Of a stretch of DNA of 7,334 nt, positions 1 through 6,226 are shown piece after piece. The position numbers were made by a program, and so were the translations under genes. The stretch is from positions 1-7,334 of the forward strand of contig SVRB01000067.1 in NCBI GenBank assembly GCA_015065045.1, read 5' to 3'. How positions within the stretch are numbered: the first letter of the stretch is position 1; every line of letters begins with the position of its first letter. The stretch is from Oscillospiraceae bacterium (GTDB lineage Bacteria > Bacillota > Clostridia > Oscillospirales > CAG-272). Under the pieces are notes generated by a model. That model was not told the DNA's origin. It was given only the letters and a program-made list of their open reading frames with translations, and searched no databases.

Positions 1-498
1 TGCCAAAACGAGCAAGTCAGCTCCCGCCTTAGAGCTTGAATAGGGAGATGATGTATGGATAGGAGTTTCTTCTGTAAAGAAAAGATCAGGACGATCAAGC
101 GGAAGATCTCCGTATACTTCGTCTGTTGATACCTGATGGTAACGTGTTATACCGTATTTACGGCAAGCATCCATAAGAACCTGTGTTCCGAGAATGTTTG
201 TCTGCAAGAATATTTCGGGGTTTTCGATCGAACGGTCAACGTGGCTTTCTGCCGCAAAGTTAACTACGATATCGGGATGCTCTTCTTCAAAAAGGTTATA
301 GATAGCTTCTCTGTCGCAAATGTCCGCCTTAACGAAACGGAAATTCGGATTATCCATAACGGGTGCAAGTGTAGAAAGGTTTCCTGCGTATGTAAGCTTA
401 TCTACACAGATGATACGATATTCGGGATATTTTTTGAGCATATGGAAAACAAAGTTAGATCCGATAAATCCGGCGCCGCCGGTAACAATAATATTCAT
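1..498 (-). CDS. rfbB: dTDP-glucose 4,6-dehydratase RmlB/RfbB, N-terminal part (cut by window edge)
   Basis: Cytoplasmic enzyme of dTDP-L-rhamnose synthesis. It converts dTDP-glucose to dTDP-4-keto-6-deoxyglucose using bound NAD+. The 166 codons visible carry the short-chain dehydrogenase Rossmann signature GGAGFIG (residues 7-13), the ESHVDRSI stretch typical of the family, the catalytic Thr-Asp-Glu triad (125-127) and the YxxxK pair (Tyr153, Lys157). The family is usually about 320-350 residues, so roughly the C-terminal half, with most of the sugar-nucleotide-binding part, lies beyond position 1. The ATG at 498 has an AAGGAG site at 507-512. The gene starts 19 bases after the rfbA stop and is the last visible gene of the operon. 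Nothing suggests it is broken; it is only truncated by the window. Confidence 0.97.
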   Translation of the reverse strand, partial: MNIIVTGGAGFIGSNFVFHMLKKYPEYRIICVDKLTYAGNLSTLAPVMDNPNFRFVKADICDREAIYNLFEEEHPDIVVNFAAESHVDRSIENPEIFLQTNILGTQVLMDACRKYGITRYHQVSTDEVYGDLPLDRPDLFFTEETPIHTSSPYSSSKAGADLLVLA

Positions 499-517
499 AG
501 TTTAATCTCCTTATAAA

Positions 518-1414
518 TTAGTGTAAAACGTCGATATATTTTCCATCAAGTACGTCCTTTAAGTATTGGCCGTATTGATTTTTCTTCAATGTTTCATAAA
601 CCTCAAGAACGTCCTCGCGGCTTATCCAACCGTTAAGGTATGCGATCTCCTCGAGACAAGCGATCTTTCTGTGCTGGTGATTTTCTACAGTCTTAACAAA
701 GTTTGTAGCTTCAACCAAGCTTTCGTGTGTTCCCGTATCAAGCCATGTAAAGCCCTGACCCAAAAGCTCAACGTTGAGCTCTCCGTTTTCAAGATAGATA
801 CGGTTCAAATCTGTAATTTCAAGCTCTCCGCGCGCAGAAGGCTTAAGTCCCTTTGCATATTCAACAACGCGGTTGTCGTAGAAATAAAGACCTGTAACAC
901 AGTAGTTACTCTTAGGCTTCAAGGGTTTTTCTTCTATGGAAATAGCGCGTCCCTCTTTATCAAATTCAACGATACCGAATCTTTCGGGGTCGTCAACGTA
1001 ATAGCCGAATACAGTAGCACCCTTGCCGCTTTCAGCGTTGCTTACGGCAGCCTTAAGACGTTTCTTTAAACCGTGTCCTGCAAATATGTTATCTCCAAGC
1101 ACCATAGCTACAGTGTCATCACCGATAAAGTCAGCGCCGATAATAAACGCCTGCGCAAGACCGTCGGGCGAAGGCTGAACTGCATAAGAAAGATTTACAC
1201 CAAACTGATGACCGTCTCCCAACAATTCTTTAAAACGAGGGGTATCCTGAGGAGTTGAAATAATCAAAATATCTCTGATGCCTGCATTCATCAAAACAGA
1301 CATCGGATAGTAAATCATCGGCTTGTCATAAATAGGAAGAAGCTGCTTTGACGTAACCTTTGTGAGCGGATAAAGTCTTGTTCCGGAGCCACCTGCTAAA
1401 ATAATACCTTTCAT
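518..1414 (-). CDS. rfbA: Glucose-1-phosphate thymidylyltransferase RmlA/RfbA
   Basis: First committed enzyme of dTDP-L-rhamnose synthesis: glucose-1-phosphate plus dTTP gives dTDP-glucose and pyrophosphate, in the cytoplasm. The 298-residue length is normal for the family. Visible motifs are the nucleotide-binding LAGGSGTRLYPLT (6-18), QPSPDGLAQAF (80-90), LGDNIF with Mg2+-ligand Asp108 (106-111), the EEKP stretch with Lys163 (161-164), RGELEITDLN (195-204) and WLDTGTH with the second metal ligand Asp226 (224-230). I chose the ATG at 1414 over an in-frame TTG at 1420. GGAGG at 1422-1426 sits 7 bases from the ATG but only one base from the TTG, and family members start MKGIILAGG. The gene begins 2 bases after the stop of the upstream membrane protein, so translation is probably coupled. 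Confidence 0.98.
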   Translation of the reverse strand: MKGIILAGGSGTRLYPLTKVTSKQLLPIYDKPMIYYPMSVLMNAGIRDILIISTPQDTPRFKELLGDGHQFGVNLSYAVQPSPDGLAQAFIIGADFIGDDTVAMVLGDNIFAGHGLKKRLKAAVSNAESGKGATVFGYYVDDPERFGIVEFDKEGRAISIEEKPLKPKSNYCVTGLYFYDNRVVEYAKGLKPSARGELEITDLNRIYLENGELNVELLGQGFTWLDTGTHESLVEATNFVKTVENHQHRKIACLEEIAYLNGWISREDVLEVYETLKKNQYGQYLKDVLDGKYIDVLH

Positions 1415-1416
1415 AA

Positions 1417-2823
1417 TCAATCCTCCAAATTTAACTGCGATCTATTATAAAAATTAAATACTGCCATTACACAACAATAAACCAAAATTCCTACGGACGA
1501 ATTCATACACGGCGTAAAGTAAGAATATACAACCAGTCCCAACAGCACACTGAACCAAGTCAGCGCCAATAAGAACTGTTTATGTTTTCTTCTGAACATC
1601 TGTATCAGCTGAACCAACATAAATCCGAGCGGTGACAGATAACTGATAAGTCCGATTATACCCATCTTTGAAAACAAATCCAAGAAAAAGTATTCATTCA
1701 AACCGTCGGGACGGGACGGTATTTCAGCACCAAACCCTAATCCGATTATGGGAGATTTTTTTATATTACTTACAAGCTCGCCTACCGTAACTGCGCGTAT
1801 GCTGTCCGAATCCACCGTATTCTGATGGAATGTGTCAAGTTTATCGGAATCATCATCCGAGTCTTCATTACCCGAATCCACACTACCGCTTGAACCTGTA
1901 TTTGTAAACAGGTCCTCAAGAAAATCAATTCCTACAAACGTTCTTGACAAAGCATATGTAAAATAATTTTCACCGCTAACCACCTTAAAGCCTGCTATGA
2001 TAACACTGAAAACAACAAGCATAATCAAAAGATGGGTTAAAATCATCATTTTTTCTTTTTTAGGTAAACGTATAAGCAAAACTACCAACAAAACGAATAC
2101 CGTTACCGCTACAGCAAGGAATACCGATCTTGTATACGATGCCAAAAGAGAAAATCCGCAAATTGCCGTTATCGACGGATATACGATCTTATTCAGCTTC
2201 GTCTTAGCCTTCGTGCTGAAATAGATCGAAAAAGCAACACCGAGCAATAAGCATATAGCGCTTAAAAAGCTAACGCGAACGTTCGTGGGAGATATTTTGT
2301 ATGATACATAGAAAAATCTTCTCTCGTCGCAGAATTGCGAAACACTCTCAAGCCACGGCACATTGCTTATATAAAGACATATATAAATTATATGCACCAT
2401 CGCCTGAGCGGCAGCTGAGTACATACAAGCCTTTGCTAAAACAATGCATCTGTCGTATGAATTCACCAAAACCAATACACACGGCAAAAACGCAAAGTAA
2501 ATAAATCCCTTTATATCGGTCACGATCAAGTTCATTCTGTTGTTATTTACAACCCCGATAACCGTTGCAATAACTGCAAGAAATGCAAAAACCATAATCG
2601 CGCGAATATAATTACTCTTAAACAGCTCTTTAATATTTTTCAAAAACAAAGGAATACAGAATACAAAAAGCAATAACAGTAGTCCCATTCTGAACGTCAG
2701 CGGCCCTAACTCCACCAAACGCCCTGCACCAAAAACGCACAGGTCTACCACTAATATACTTAACAGTATAAAAGCGATCTTCTCCGCCTTTTTATATATA
2801 TTTTCCAATAAAACCATATTCAT
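1417..2823 (-). CDS. O-antigen polymerase/ligase-like polytopic membrane protein (Wzy type)
   Basis: A 468-residue integral membrane protein with about 11-12 hydrophobic segments (roughly 16-34, 43-61, 72-92, 104-121, 132-153, 184-202, 212-229, 233-251, 261-281, 386-409, 417-437, 441-459). A large hydrophilic loop, predicted to be extracytoplasmic, spans about 282-375. This architecture matches the O-antigen ligase/Wzy polymerase superfamily. Supporting features are SYTRSVFLA (229-237), like the family's S-R-[ST] helix start, and the loop end with IRAVTVGEL (342-350), SPIIGLGFG (357-365) and LFSKMGIIG (383-391). In such proteins the large loop takes part in joining lipid-linked repeat units. 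The ATG at 2823 is preferred, with GGAAGG at 2832-2837, to an upstream TTG at 2862. It overlaps the previous stop by one base (TGATG). The loop carries an odd Asp/Ser-rich stretch (311-341). Polymerase versus ligase cannot be decided here, but polymerase fits a Gram-positive polysaccharide operon best. Confidence 0.85.
   Translation of the reverse strand: MNMVLLENIYKKAEKIAFILLSILVVDLCVFGAGRLVELGPLTFRMGLLLLLFVFCIPLFLKNIKELFKSNYIRAIMVFAFLAVIATVIGVVNNNRMNLIVTDIKGFIYFAFLPCVLVLVNSYDRCIVLAKACMYSAAAQAMVHIIYICLYISNVPWLESVSQFCDERRFFYVSYKISPTNVRVSFLSAICLLLGVAFSIYFSTKAKTKLNKIVYPSITAICGFSLLASYTRSVFLAVAVTVFVLLVVLLIRLPKKEKMMILTHLLIMLVVFSVIIAGFKVVSGENYFTYALSRTFVGIDFLEDLFTNTGSSGSVDSGNEDSDDDSDKLDTFHQNTVDSDSIRAVTVGELVSNIKKSPIIGLGFGAEIPSRPDGLNEYFFLDLFSKMGIIGLISYLSPLGFMLVQLIQMFRRKHKQFLLALTWFSVLLGLVVYSYFTPCMNSSVGILVYCCVMAVFNFYNRSQLNLED
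1422..1426 (-). promoter_or_regulatory. Ribosome binding site of rfbA (decides the start)
   Basis: GGAGG on the minus strand, lying inside the last codons of the upstream gene. Its 7-base spacing selects the ATG at 1414 and rules out the TTG at 1420. Confidence 0.85.
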
Positions 2824-3767
2824 CAATCTATCCTTCCAAAGATAACAAGCCAAATATCGCAAACTAAAGAAATCGGTCTTAACATCTTACCCTTGTCGGC
2901 AGAATAAACCTTAAGTATCTTCTTTAAGCTCTTTTCCTCTAAAGCTTGTCTTCTTTGCTGTGATTTTTCAAGTCTTTCCTTAAGCATATCCATATGCTTT
3001 TTTTCTATTTGAATATCCGAATTCGCTATATGATACAAATATCCGCTGTAGCTGTCTATATCCTTAAGCTTTCTCTTTAAATTCAAAAGCTTCGAGATTC
3101 TATGCTCCTCGTTTGCCGCATTGTTGCTGTGGCGTCTGTGGTATGCGCCTACGTAATCGTATACGTAAAAGCAGCCCTTATCGGCAGCGCTCAACGCCAA
3201 CACGAAATCGTGGGGAGATTTTATATTCGAAATTATATCTTTTCTTTCGGCAAAAAATTCTTTACGGACACACATAAGCATTCCCGTCCAGTCGAAAATA
3301 TGCAAAATATTTTCCACCGATATCTTTGTAATGCTCTCGGTCTCCTTTGCCTTTTTTATCATAAGTCCGTGCAGATCCTCGCCCTCAGCGTCAATAACTC
3401 CGCCCTTACACATAAGCAAGGATATATGAGGATTTTCTTCCATCACCTTGTTCATCTTTTCGATCTTATCATCTTTCCAGATATCGTCCTGATCGCAAAG
3501 ATAAATAAGATCGGAGTCGCAAAGCTCCATCGCATGATAAAAGTTCTTTGCATACCCGAGGTTTTGCTCATTTTTGTATATCTTCCAGCTGTCCTGCAAC
3601 GAATGTCTCTCTATATATTCCTCAACCAAGCTGAAAGTATTATCCGATGAACAGTCATCGCACATAACAACCTGATCAGGCTTTACTGTCTGTAATCTTA
3701 TCGTATCTAACTGTTTTTCAATAAATTTTTCTCCGTTGTATAACGCAATAGCTACAGAAACAGTCAT
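2823..3767 (-). CDS. Family 2 glycosyltransferase, rhamnosyltransferase-like
   Basis: A 314-residue inverting glycosyltransferase with a GT-A fold, acting at the cytoplasmic face on a lipid-linked acceptor. The N-terminal domain starts VSVAIALYNGEKFIEKQL and has DDCSSDNT (37-44) for nucleotide binding and CDQDDIW (91-97) with the metal-binding Asp residues. The pair His186-Asp187 and YHRRHSNNA (209-217) follow. The DQDDIW, HD and Y-R-x-H-x-N-N combination is typical of bacterial GT2 enzymes annotated as rhamnosyltransferases, which agrees with dTDP-rhamnose genes in the same operon. Donor and acceptor are still inferred. Residues about 254-285 are highly charged and helical, possibly a coiled coil, and the C-terminus (297-311) is hydrophobic, perhaps a membrane contact. 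The ATG has AAGGAG at 3775-3780, spacing 7. The gap to the upstream gene is 4 bases and the stop overlaps the next start by one base. Confidence 0.93.
   Translation of the reverse strand: MTVSVAIALYNGEKFIEKQLDTIRLQTVKPDQVVMCDDCSSDNTFSLVEEYIERHSLQDSWKIYKNEQNLGYAKNFYHAMELCDSDLIYLCDQDDIWKDDKIEKMNKVMEENPHISLLMCKGGVIDAEGEDLHGLMIKKAKETESITKISVENILHIFDWTGMLMCVRKEFFAERKDIISNIKSPHDFVLALSAADKGCFYVYDYVGAYHRRHSNNAANEEHRISKLLNLKRKLKDIDSYSGYLYHIANSDIQIEKKHMDMLKERLEKSQQRRQALEEKSLKKILKVYSADKGKMLRPISLVCDIWLVIFGRID
2832..2837 (-). promoter_or_regulatory. Ribosome binding site of the Wzy-like gene
   Basis: GGAAGG on the minus strand, 8 bases before the ATG at 2823 and inside the end of the family 2 glycosyltransferase gene. 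It supports the shorter ATG start over the TTG at 2862. Confidence 0.65.
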
Positions 3768-3771
3768 AATT

Positions 3772-4824
3772 TTACTCCTTTTTAGCGGAAATTATCTCAC
3801 AAACAACGTCTTTCCAAGTATTTTCACCATCGTCTACCCTCTTGAAAACGTTTTTGTTCTCAATATCACCGCGCACTACCTTTTCGATCAATTCGGCTAA
3901 AGCCTCAGGCTTAAACGGGTCGAAGTAATAAACGTTATCGTAATCACAAAGCACCTCGTGGGCATAAGGACAATCAGCCGCCAAAACTATGGCGCCCATC
4001 TGAGCCGCCTCTATCAAAGGATAACCGAAGGTCTCTATATACGACGGAAAGATAAGACTTCCCTCGCAAAGATTTGCAAACACCTCGCTTCTCGGTATCT
4101 GCCCTATATATTCAATATTCTTTTGCTCTTCTCCACCGGGAACGGTTAATTTAACCTTAAAATCAAGATTTTTGTCCTCAAGAATCCTACAAGCTTCAAC
4201 TATACAAGAAATATTCTTGTAAGGCACAGCCGACGTCGGATAAAAGAACATATTGCTTTTTCTTTCAACGTCCACGCGTAATTTTTCGGAGTTCTCAACG
4301 TTGGGCGCAATTTTCACTATCTTATCTCTATCTACAGAACACTTTTTTACAATAGCGTCCCTCATCCACTCTGTCTGAACGATAAGCTTGTCCGCCTTCT
4401 TTGCAGACAAAAAGATAGTCTTTCCGATCAAATGCTGATATACAGCCATCTTTCTTTCGTCTTTTTTAAAGAAAGAATAATTCTTAACGTCCTGAAACGG
4501 CAAAGGCTGATGCTGATACACAGTCTGGGGAACTTTTACTCCGTGAATAACGGTATTCTGCAAAGAGAATACGCAATCGGCTTTAAGCTCCTTTATAAGC
4601 TTTCTGCCCGTAATAAAGTCAAACATAAGTCTTTTTACGTAGCTCTTTTTTATTTCGGGAAGCTTTATAACGTGGATATTTTCAGTGGGCTCGATATAAT
4701 CGTCGCTTACTAAAAAGAACCATTCGTTTTCTCTGTCATTCTCTTTAACATATTGATAAAAATCTTTTAATACAGTTAATACACCGCCGGAGCTGGCAGC
4801 CACGTCATTAACTACAATACGCAT
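3772..4824 (-). CDS. Family 4 (GT-B fold) glycosyltransferase
   Basis: A 350-residue retaining-type glycosyltransferase with two Rossmann-like domains. The N-terminal acceptor domain starts MRIVVNDVAASSGGVLTVL, with the glycine-rich loop SSGGV (11-15), and contains YQHQPLPF (103-110). The conserved ADKLIVQTEWMRDAI (144-158) comes near the domain boundary. The C-terminal nucleotide-sugar domain begins around NMFFYPTSAVPYKN (191-204) and carries the EX7E motif as Glu264...Glu272 within SYIETFGYPLIEAAQMG, the hallmark of GT4 enzymes. It probably adds one sugar to the growing repeat unit on the cytoplasmic face of the membrane; the sugar cannot be told from sequence. The ATG at 4824 has GGAG at 4830-4833, spacing 5. 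It follows the operon's only sizeable gap (61 bases) and sits 4 bases before the family 2 enzyme. Confidence 0.93.
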   Translation of the reverse strand: MRIVVNDVAASSGGVLTVLKDFYQYVKENDRENEWFFLVSDDYIEPTENIHVIKLPEIKKSYVKRLMFDFITGRKLIKELKADCVFSLQNTVIHGVKVPQTVYQHQPLPFQDVKNYSFFKKDERKMAVYQHLIGKTIFLSAKKADKLIVQTEWMRDAIVKKCSVDRDKIVKIAPNVENSEKLRVDVERKSNMFFYPTSAVPYKNISCIVEACRILEDKNLDFKVKLTVPGGEEQKNIEYIGQIPRSEVFANLCEGSLIFPSYIETFGYPLIEAAQMGAIVLAADCPYAHEVLCDYDNVYYFDPFKPEALAELIEKVVRGDIENKNVFKRVDDGENTWKDVVCEIISAKKE

Positions 4825-4885
4825 AAGTTCTCCATTCCGCCTTTTTTAGACGTTCTCTTATATTATCGGTATCTTAGCCAAACCA

Positions 4886-5875
4886 TCAAAGTCCCAAAAG
4901 AGTTTCGACAAATTTCTTGGGCGAATAGCTGTAAAGTATTTCCTCGTCTACGGGAAGATAGGGCGTTTCAAAAAAGCTTACGTCTATCTTGGGATCATTT
5001 CTGTCCAAGATATAGAAATTATTCTCGTTATAAAAATCAAAACGCTTAACGTAAGAATTTGTGGTAAGTATCTTTTTCTTCATGGAAAGCATCTCGATAG
5101 GACGGGTAGTAATTCCCTTCTGCTTCGGATGCTCGATATCCATTACGCATCTGCTGCTGTTATAAATATCGCAAACCTCTTTTGTTGAAAGTGACTTGAA
5201 GTTGATCTCCTTTAACGAAATATACTTGTAATCCTTGTTCGTGAGTTTATTAAACAAGTATACAAGCTTGTGAGGAGAATAAAAATATGTAAAACATCTT
5301 TTCCCATTCATCTCACACTGCTCTTTTATCTGCTTTACAACGCGGGGACGAACCGAGTGCGCCGTGCCAATAAAAGCAACGTCATATTTAAATTCGCTCG
5401 TTTCTTCAACCTTCGTATACTCCTTGCCGTATGGAACGGGAAGGAAAGGAAGATTATATTTTTCAGCATCGTCAGGGTCAAAGGTAAGCACTCTGTCGTA
5501 TAAAGCTATCTTCTTTTCCCCGTCGGGAATGTTTGCAACAGAATCCCAGAAATAAAGTATCATCTTTGCGTTCGGATATGCCTCGCGAAGCATAGCCGCC
5601 TCTTTTTCTGTGATAGCCTCGCTCTTGACTACAAAAATATAGTCAAACTGCTTGTCCTTATTTTCCTCTATAACTCGCTTTATATATTTTGTTACGACCG
5701 GCTTGTAAAGCTTTAAATTAAGTCTTAAAGCCGCCTTGCAAATAAATCCGCTGTTAGGTCTTTCGTTGTAGAGGCTTACGTCAAAACCCTCGTCACGAAA
5801 CGCGTCAGCCATTCTGTTTTCATATCCAAAAAAAGTAGGACAAAATATCAAAATACTCTTTTGTTTTGCGGACAT
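4886..5875 (-). CDS. Putative glycosyltransferase of CgeB/GT-B-like type, first gene of the operon
   Basis: A 329-residue soluble protein resembling the CgeB-like putative glycosyltransferases found in polysaccharide loci. The N-terminal half has ILIFCPTFFGYENRMADAF (8-26), the segment FDYIFVVKSEAI (77-88), YFWDS (108-112) and TFDPDDAEKY (131-140). The C-terminal half starts at DVAFIGTAHSVRPRVV (165-180) and carries GITTRPIEML (254-263), which matches in position and style the donor-binding loop with a conserved Glu (here Glu261) of GT-B glycosyltransferases. I see no signal peptide or membrane segment. It is the promoter-proximal gene of the operon, so its product probably modifies or extends the repeat unit, but donor and acceptor are unknown. 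Start: AAGGAG at 5885-5890 is 9 bases before the ATG at 5875 and 6 bases before an adjacent TTG at 5878. The ATG is preferred; the two products differ by one residue. Confidence 0.75.
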   Translation of the reverse strand: MSAKQKSILIFCPTFFGYENRMADAFRDEGFDVSLYNERPNSGFICKAALRLNLKLYKPVVTKYIKRVIEENKDKQFDYIFVVKSEAITEKEAAMLREAYPNAKMILYFWDSVANIPDGEKKIALYDRVLTFDPDDAEKYNLPFLPVPYGKEYTKVEETSEFKYDVAFIGTAHSVRPRVVKQIKEQCEMNGKRCFTYFYSPHKLVYLFNKLTNKDYKYISLKEINFKSLSTKEVCDIYNSSRCVMDIEHPKQKGITTRPIEMLSMKKKILTTNSYVKRFDFYNENNFYILDRNDPKIDVSFFETPYLPVDEEILYSYSPKKFVETLLGL

Positions 5876-5884
5876 CAAAAAACG

Positions 5885-5890
5885 CTCCTT
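5885..5890 (-). promoter_or_regulatory. Ribosome binding site of the first operon gene
   Basis: AAGGAG on the minus strand. Its spacing allows either the ATG at 5875 (9 bases) or the TTG at 5878 (6 bases). Confidence 0.8.
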
Positions 5891-5924
5891 AGTTTTTCAT
5901 TTATTTATAAATACTCTACCTTAT

Positions 5925-5953
5925 ATTATATCACAATGCCCAAAAAATTACAA
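5925..5953 (-). promoter_or_regulatory. SigA-like promoter of the polysaccharide operon
   Basis: On the minus strand, TTGTAA (5948-5953, 4 of 6 matches to the -35 consensus) is followed after 17 bases by a perfect TATAAT (5925-5930). TGA immediately before it makes an extended -10. Transcription would start near 5918 and leave a leader of about 43 bases before the ATG at 5875. No operator or leader hairpin is evident between promoter and gene. Confidence 0.75.
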
Positions 5954-6030
5954 GTACATTTTTACCCCTAATTCCCACTTGAATCAAGCTATTCCGACAG
6001 CAAAAAAAAAAAACATAAAAAGCGCCTAAC
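5954..6030. other. Non-coding spacer between the two divergent promoters
   Basis: This A/T-rich spacer contains no ORF that I can support. Its notable element is a run of twelve A (6002-6013), followed by another short A-rich stretch, just upstream of the plus-strand -35 box. It could act as an UP element or as bent DNA. I see no clear inverted-repeat operator. Confidence 0.5.
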
Positions 6031-6059
6031 TTGACACGATGCGTTTTATTTGCTATAAT
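6031..6059 (+). promoter_or_regulatory. Full-consensus SigA promoter of the leader ORF and CNNM transporter
   Basis: TTGACA (6031-6036), a 17-base spacer and TATAAT (6054-6059) match the vegetative promoter consensus exactly. TGC just before the -10 adds the extended -10 element. The expected start point is about 6066. An A-tract lies upstream. Initiation should be strong and constitutive, so control, if any, should act downstream in the leader. Confidence 0.92.
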
Positions 6060-6096
6060 GGGTATAATTATTCAAAAAAGGACGGTGGTTCCAACA

Positions 6097-6183
6097 ATGG
6101 ATAGTTGCAGTTGCGACGATGCCAATCCTAACAATTTGATCTTGCTTGTGTTTGGTATGCCTACATTCAATTTAAGAGAATAG
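6097..6183 (+). CDS. Putative 28-residue leader peptide upstream of the CNNM transporter
   Basis: A short ORF (ATG at 6097, TAG at 6181-6183) lies wholly in the transporter's 5' leader, about 30 bases after the predicted transcription start. The peptide starts MDSCSCDDANPNN and continues with a hydrophobic stretch (LILLVFG, 14-20), a Met-Pro and a short tail ending in Arg-Glu. Residues 2-13 are rich in Asp, Cys, Asn and Pro. Possible ribosome binding sites are GGTGG (6084-6088, spacing 8) and AAGGA (6078-6082, spacing 14), neither ideal. Its last ten codons run through an intrinsic terminator hairpin and the stop codon opens the 3' arm, as expected for a regulatory leader peptide. It is in frame with the transporter, but stops at 6181 and further downstream separate them. 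No homologue is known to me. Whether it is translated is inferred from the layout only. Confidence 0.6.
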   Translation: MDSCSCDDANPNNLILLVFGMPTFNLRE

Positions 6184-6196
6184 GCGTATCTTTTTT
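6154..6196 (+). terminator. Intrinsic terminator / attenuator in the transporter leader
   Basis: The 5' arm GGTATGCCTA (6154-6163) pairs with TAGGCGTATC (6181-6190) over ten base pairs, two of them G-U, with a 17-base loop, and six T follow (6191-6196). It lies between a strong promoter and the transporter ATG, so it would stop most transcripts before the gene unless disrupted. The 3' arm contains the leader ORF's stop codon, so a ribosome ending translation there would block hairpin formation. No strong competing antiterminator is visible; an upstream ATGCC (6119-6123) could pair only weakly with GGCGT in the 3' arm. Confidence 0.75.
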
Positions 6197-6220
6197 CAAC
6201 AAATCAAGGTTATATATGTT

Positions 6221-6226
6221 AAGGAG
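6221..6226 (+). promoter_or_regulatory. Ribosome binding site of the CNNM transporter
   Basis: AAGGAG, 11 bases before the ATG at 6238, a little longer than ideal. The ATG is supported because the protein then begins with the usual short N-terminus before the first membrane helix. Confidence 0.8.

Noticed and set aside
136..516. Plus-strand ORF of 126 codons
   Set aside because: It is antisense to rfbB, whose translation carries strong family motifs. No ribosome binding site or recognisable protein is seen.
566..1069. Plus-strand ORF of 167 codons
   Set aside because: It lies antisense to rfbA in its conserved region and its translation has no recognisable domain.
1415..1420. TTG start for rfbA at 1420
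   Set aside because: GGAGG would be only one base away. The ATG at 1414 has ideal spacing and matches the family N-terminus.
2824..2862. TTG start for the Wzy-like protein at 2862, adding 13 residues
   Set aside because: The ATG at 2823 has its own ribosome binding site and the one-base stop/start overlap typical of coupled genes. The extension would lie inside the upstream gene.
3102..3650. Plus-strand ORF of 182 codons
   Set aside because: It is a shadow of the family 2 glycosyltransferase, which is well supported by motifs and a good ribosome binding site.
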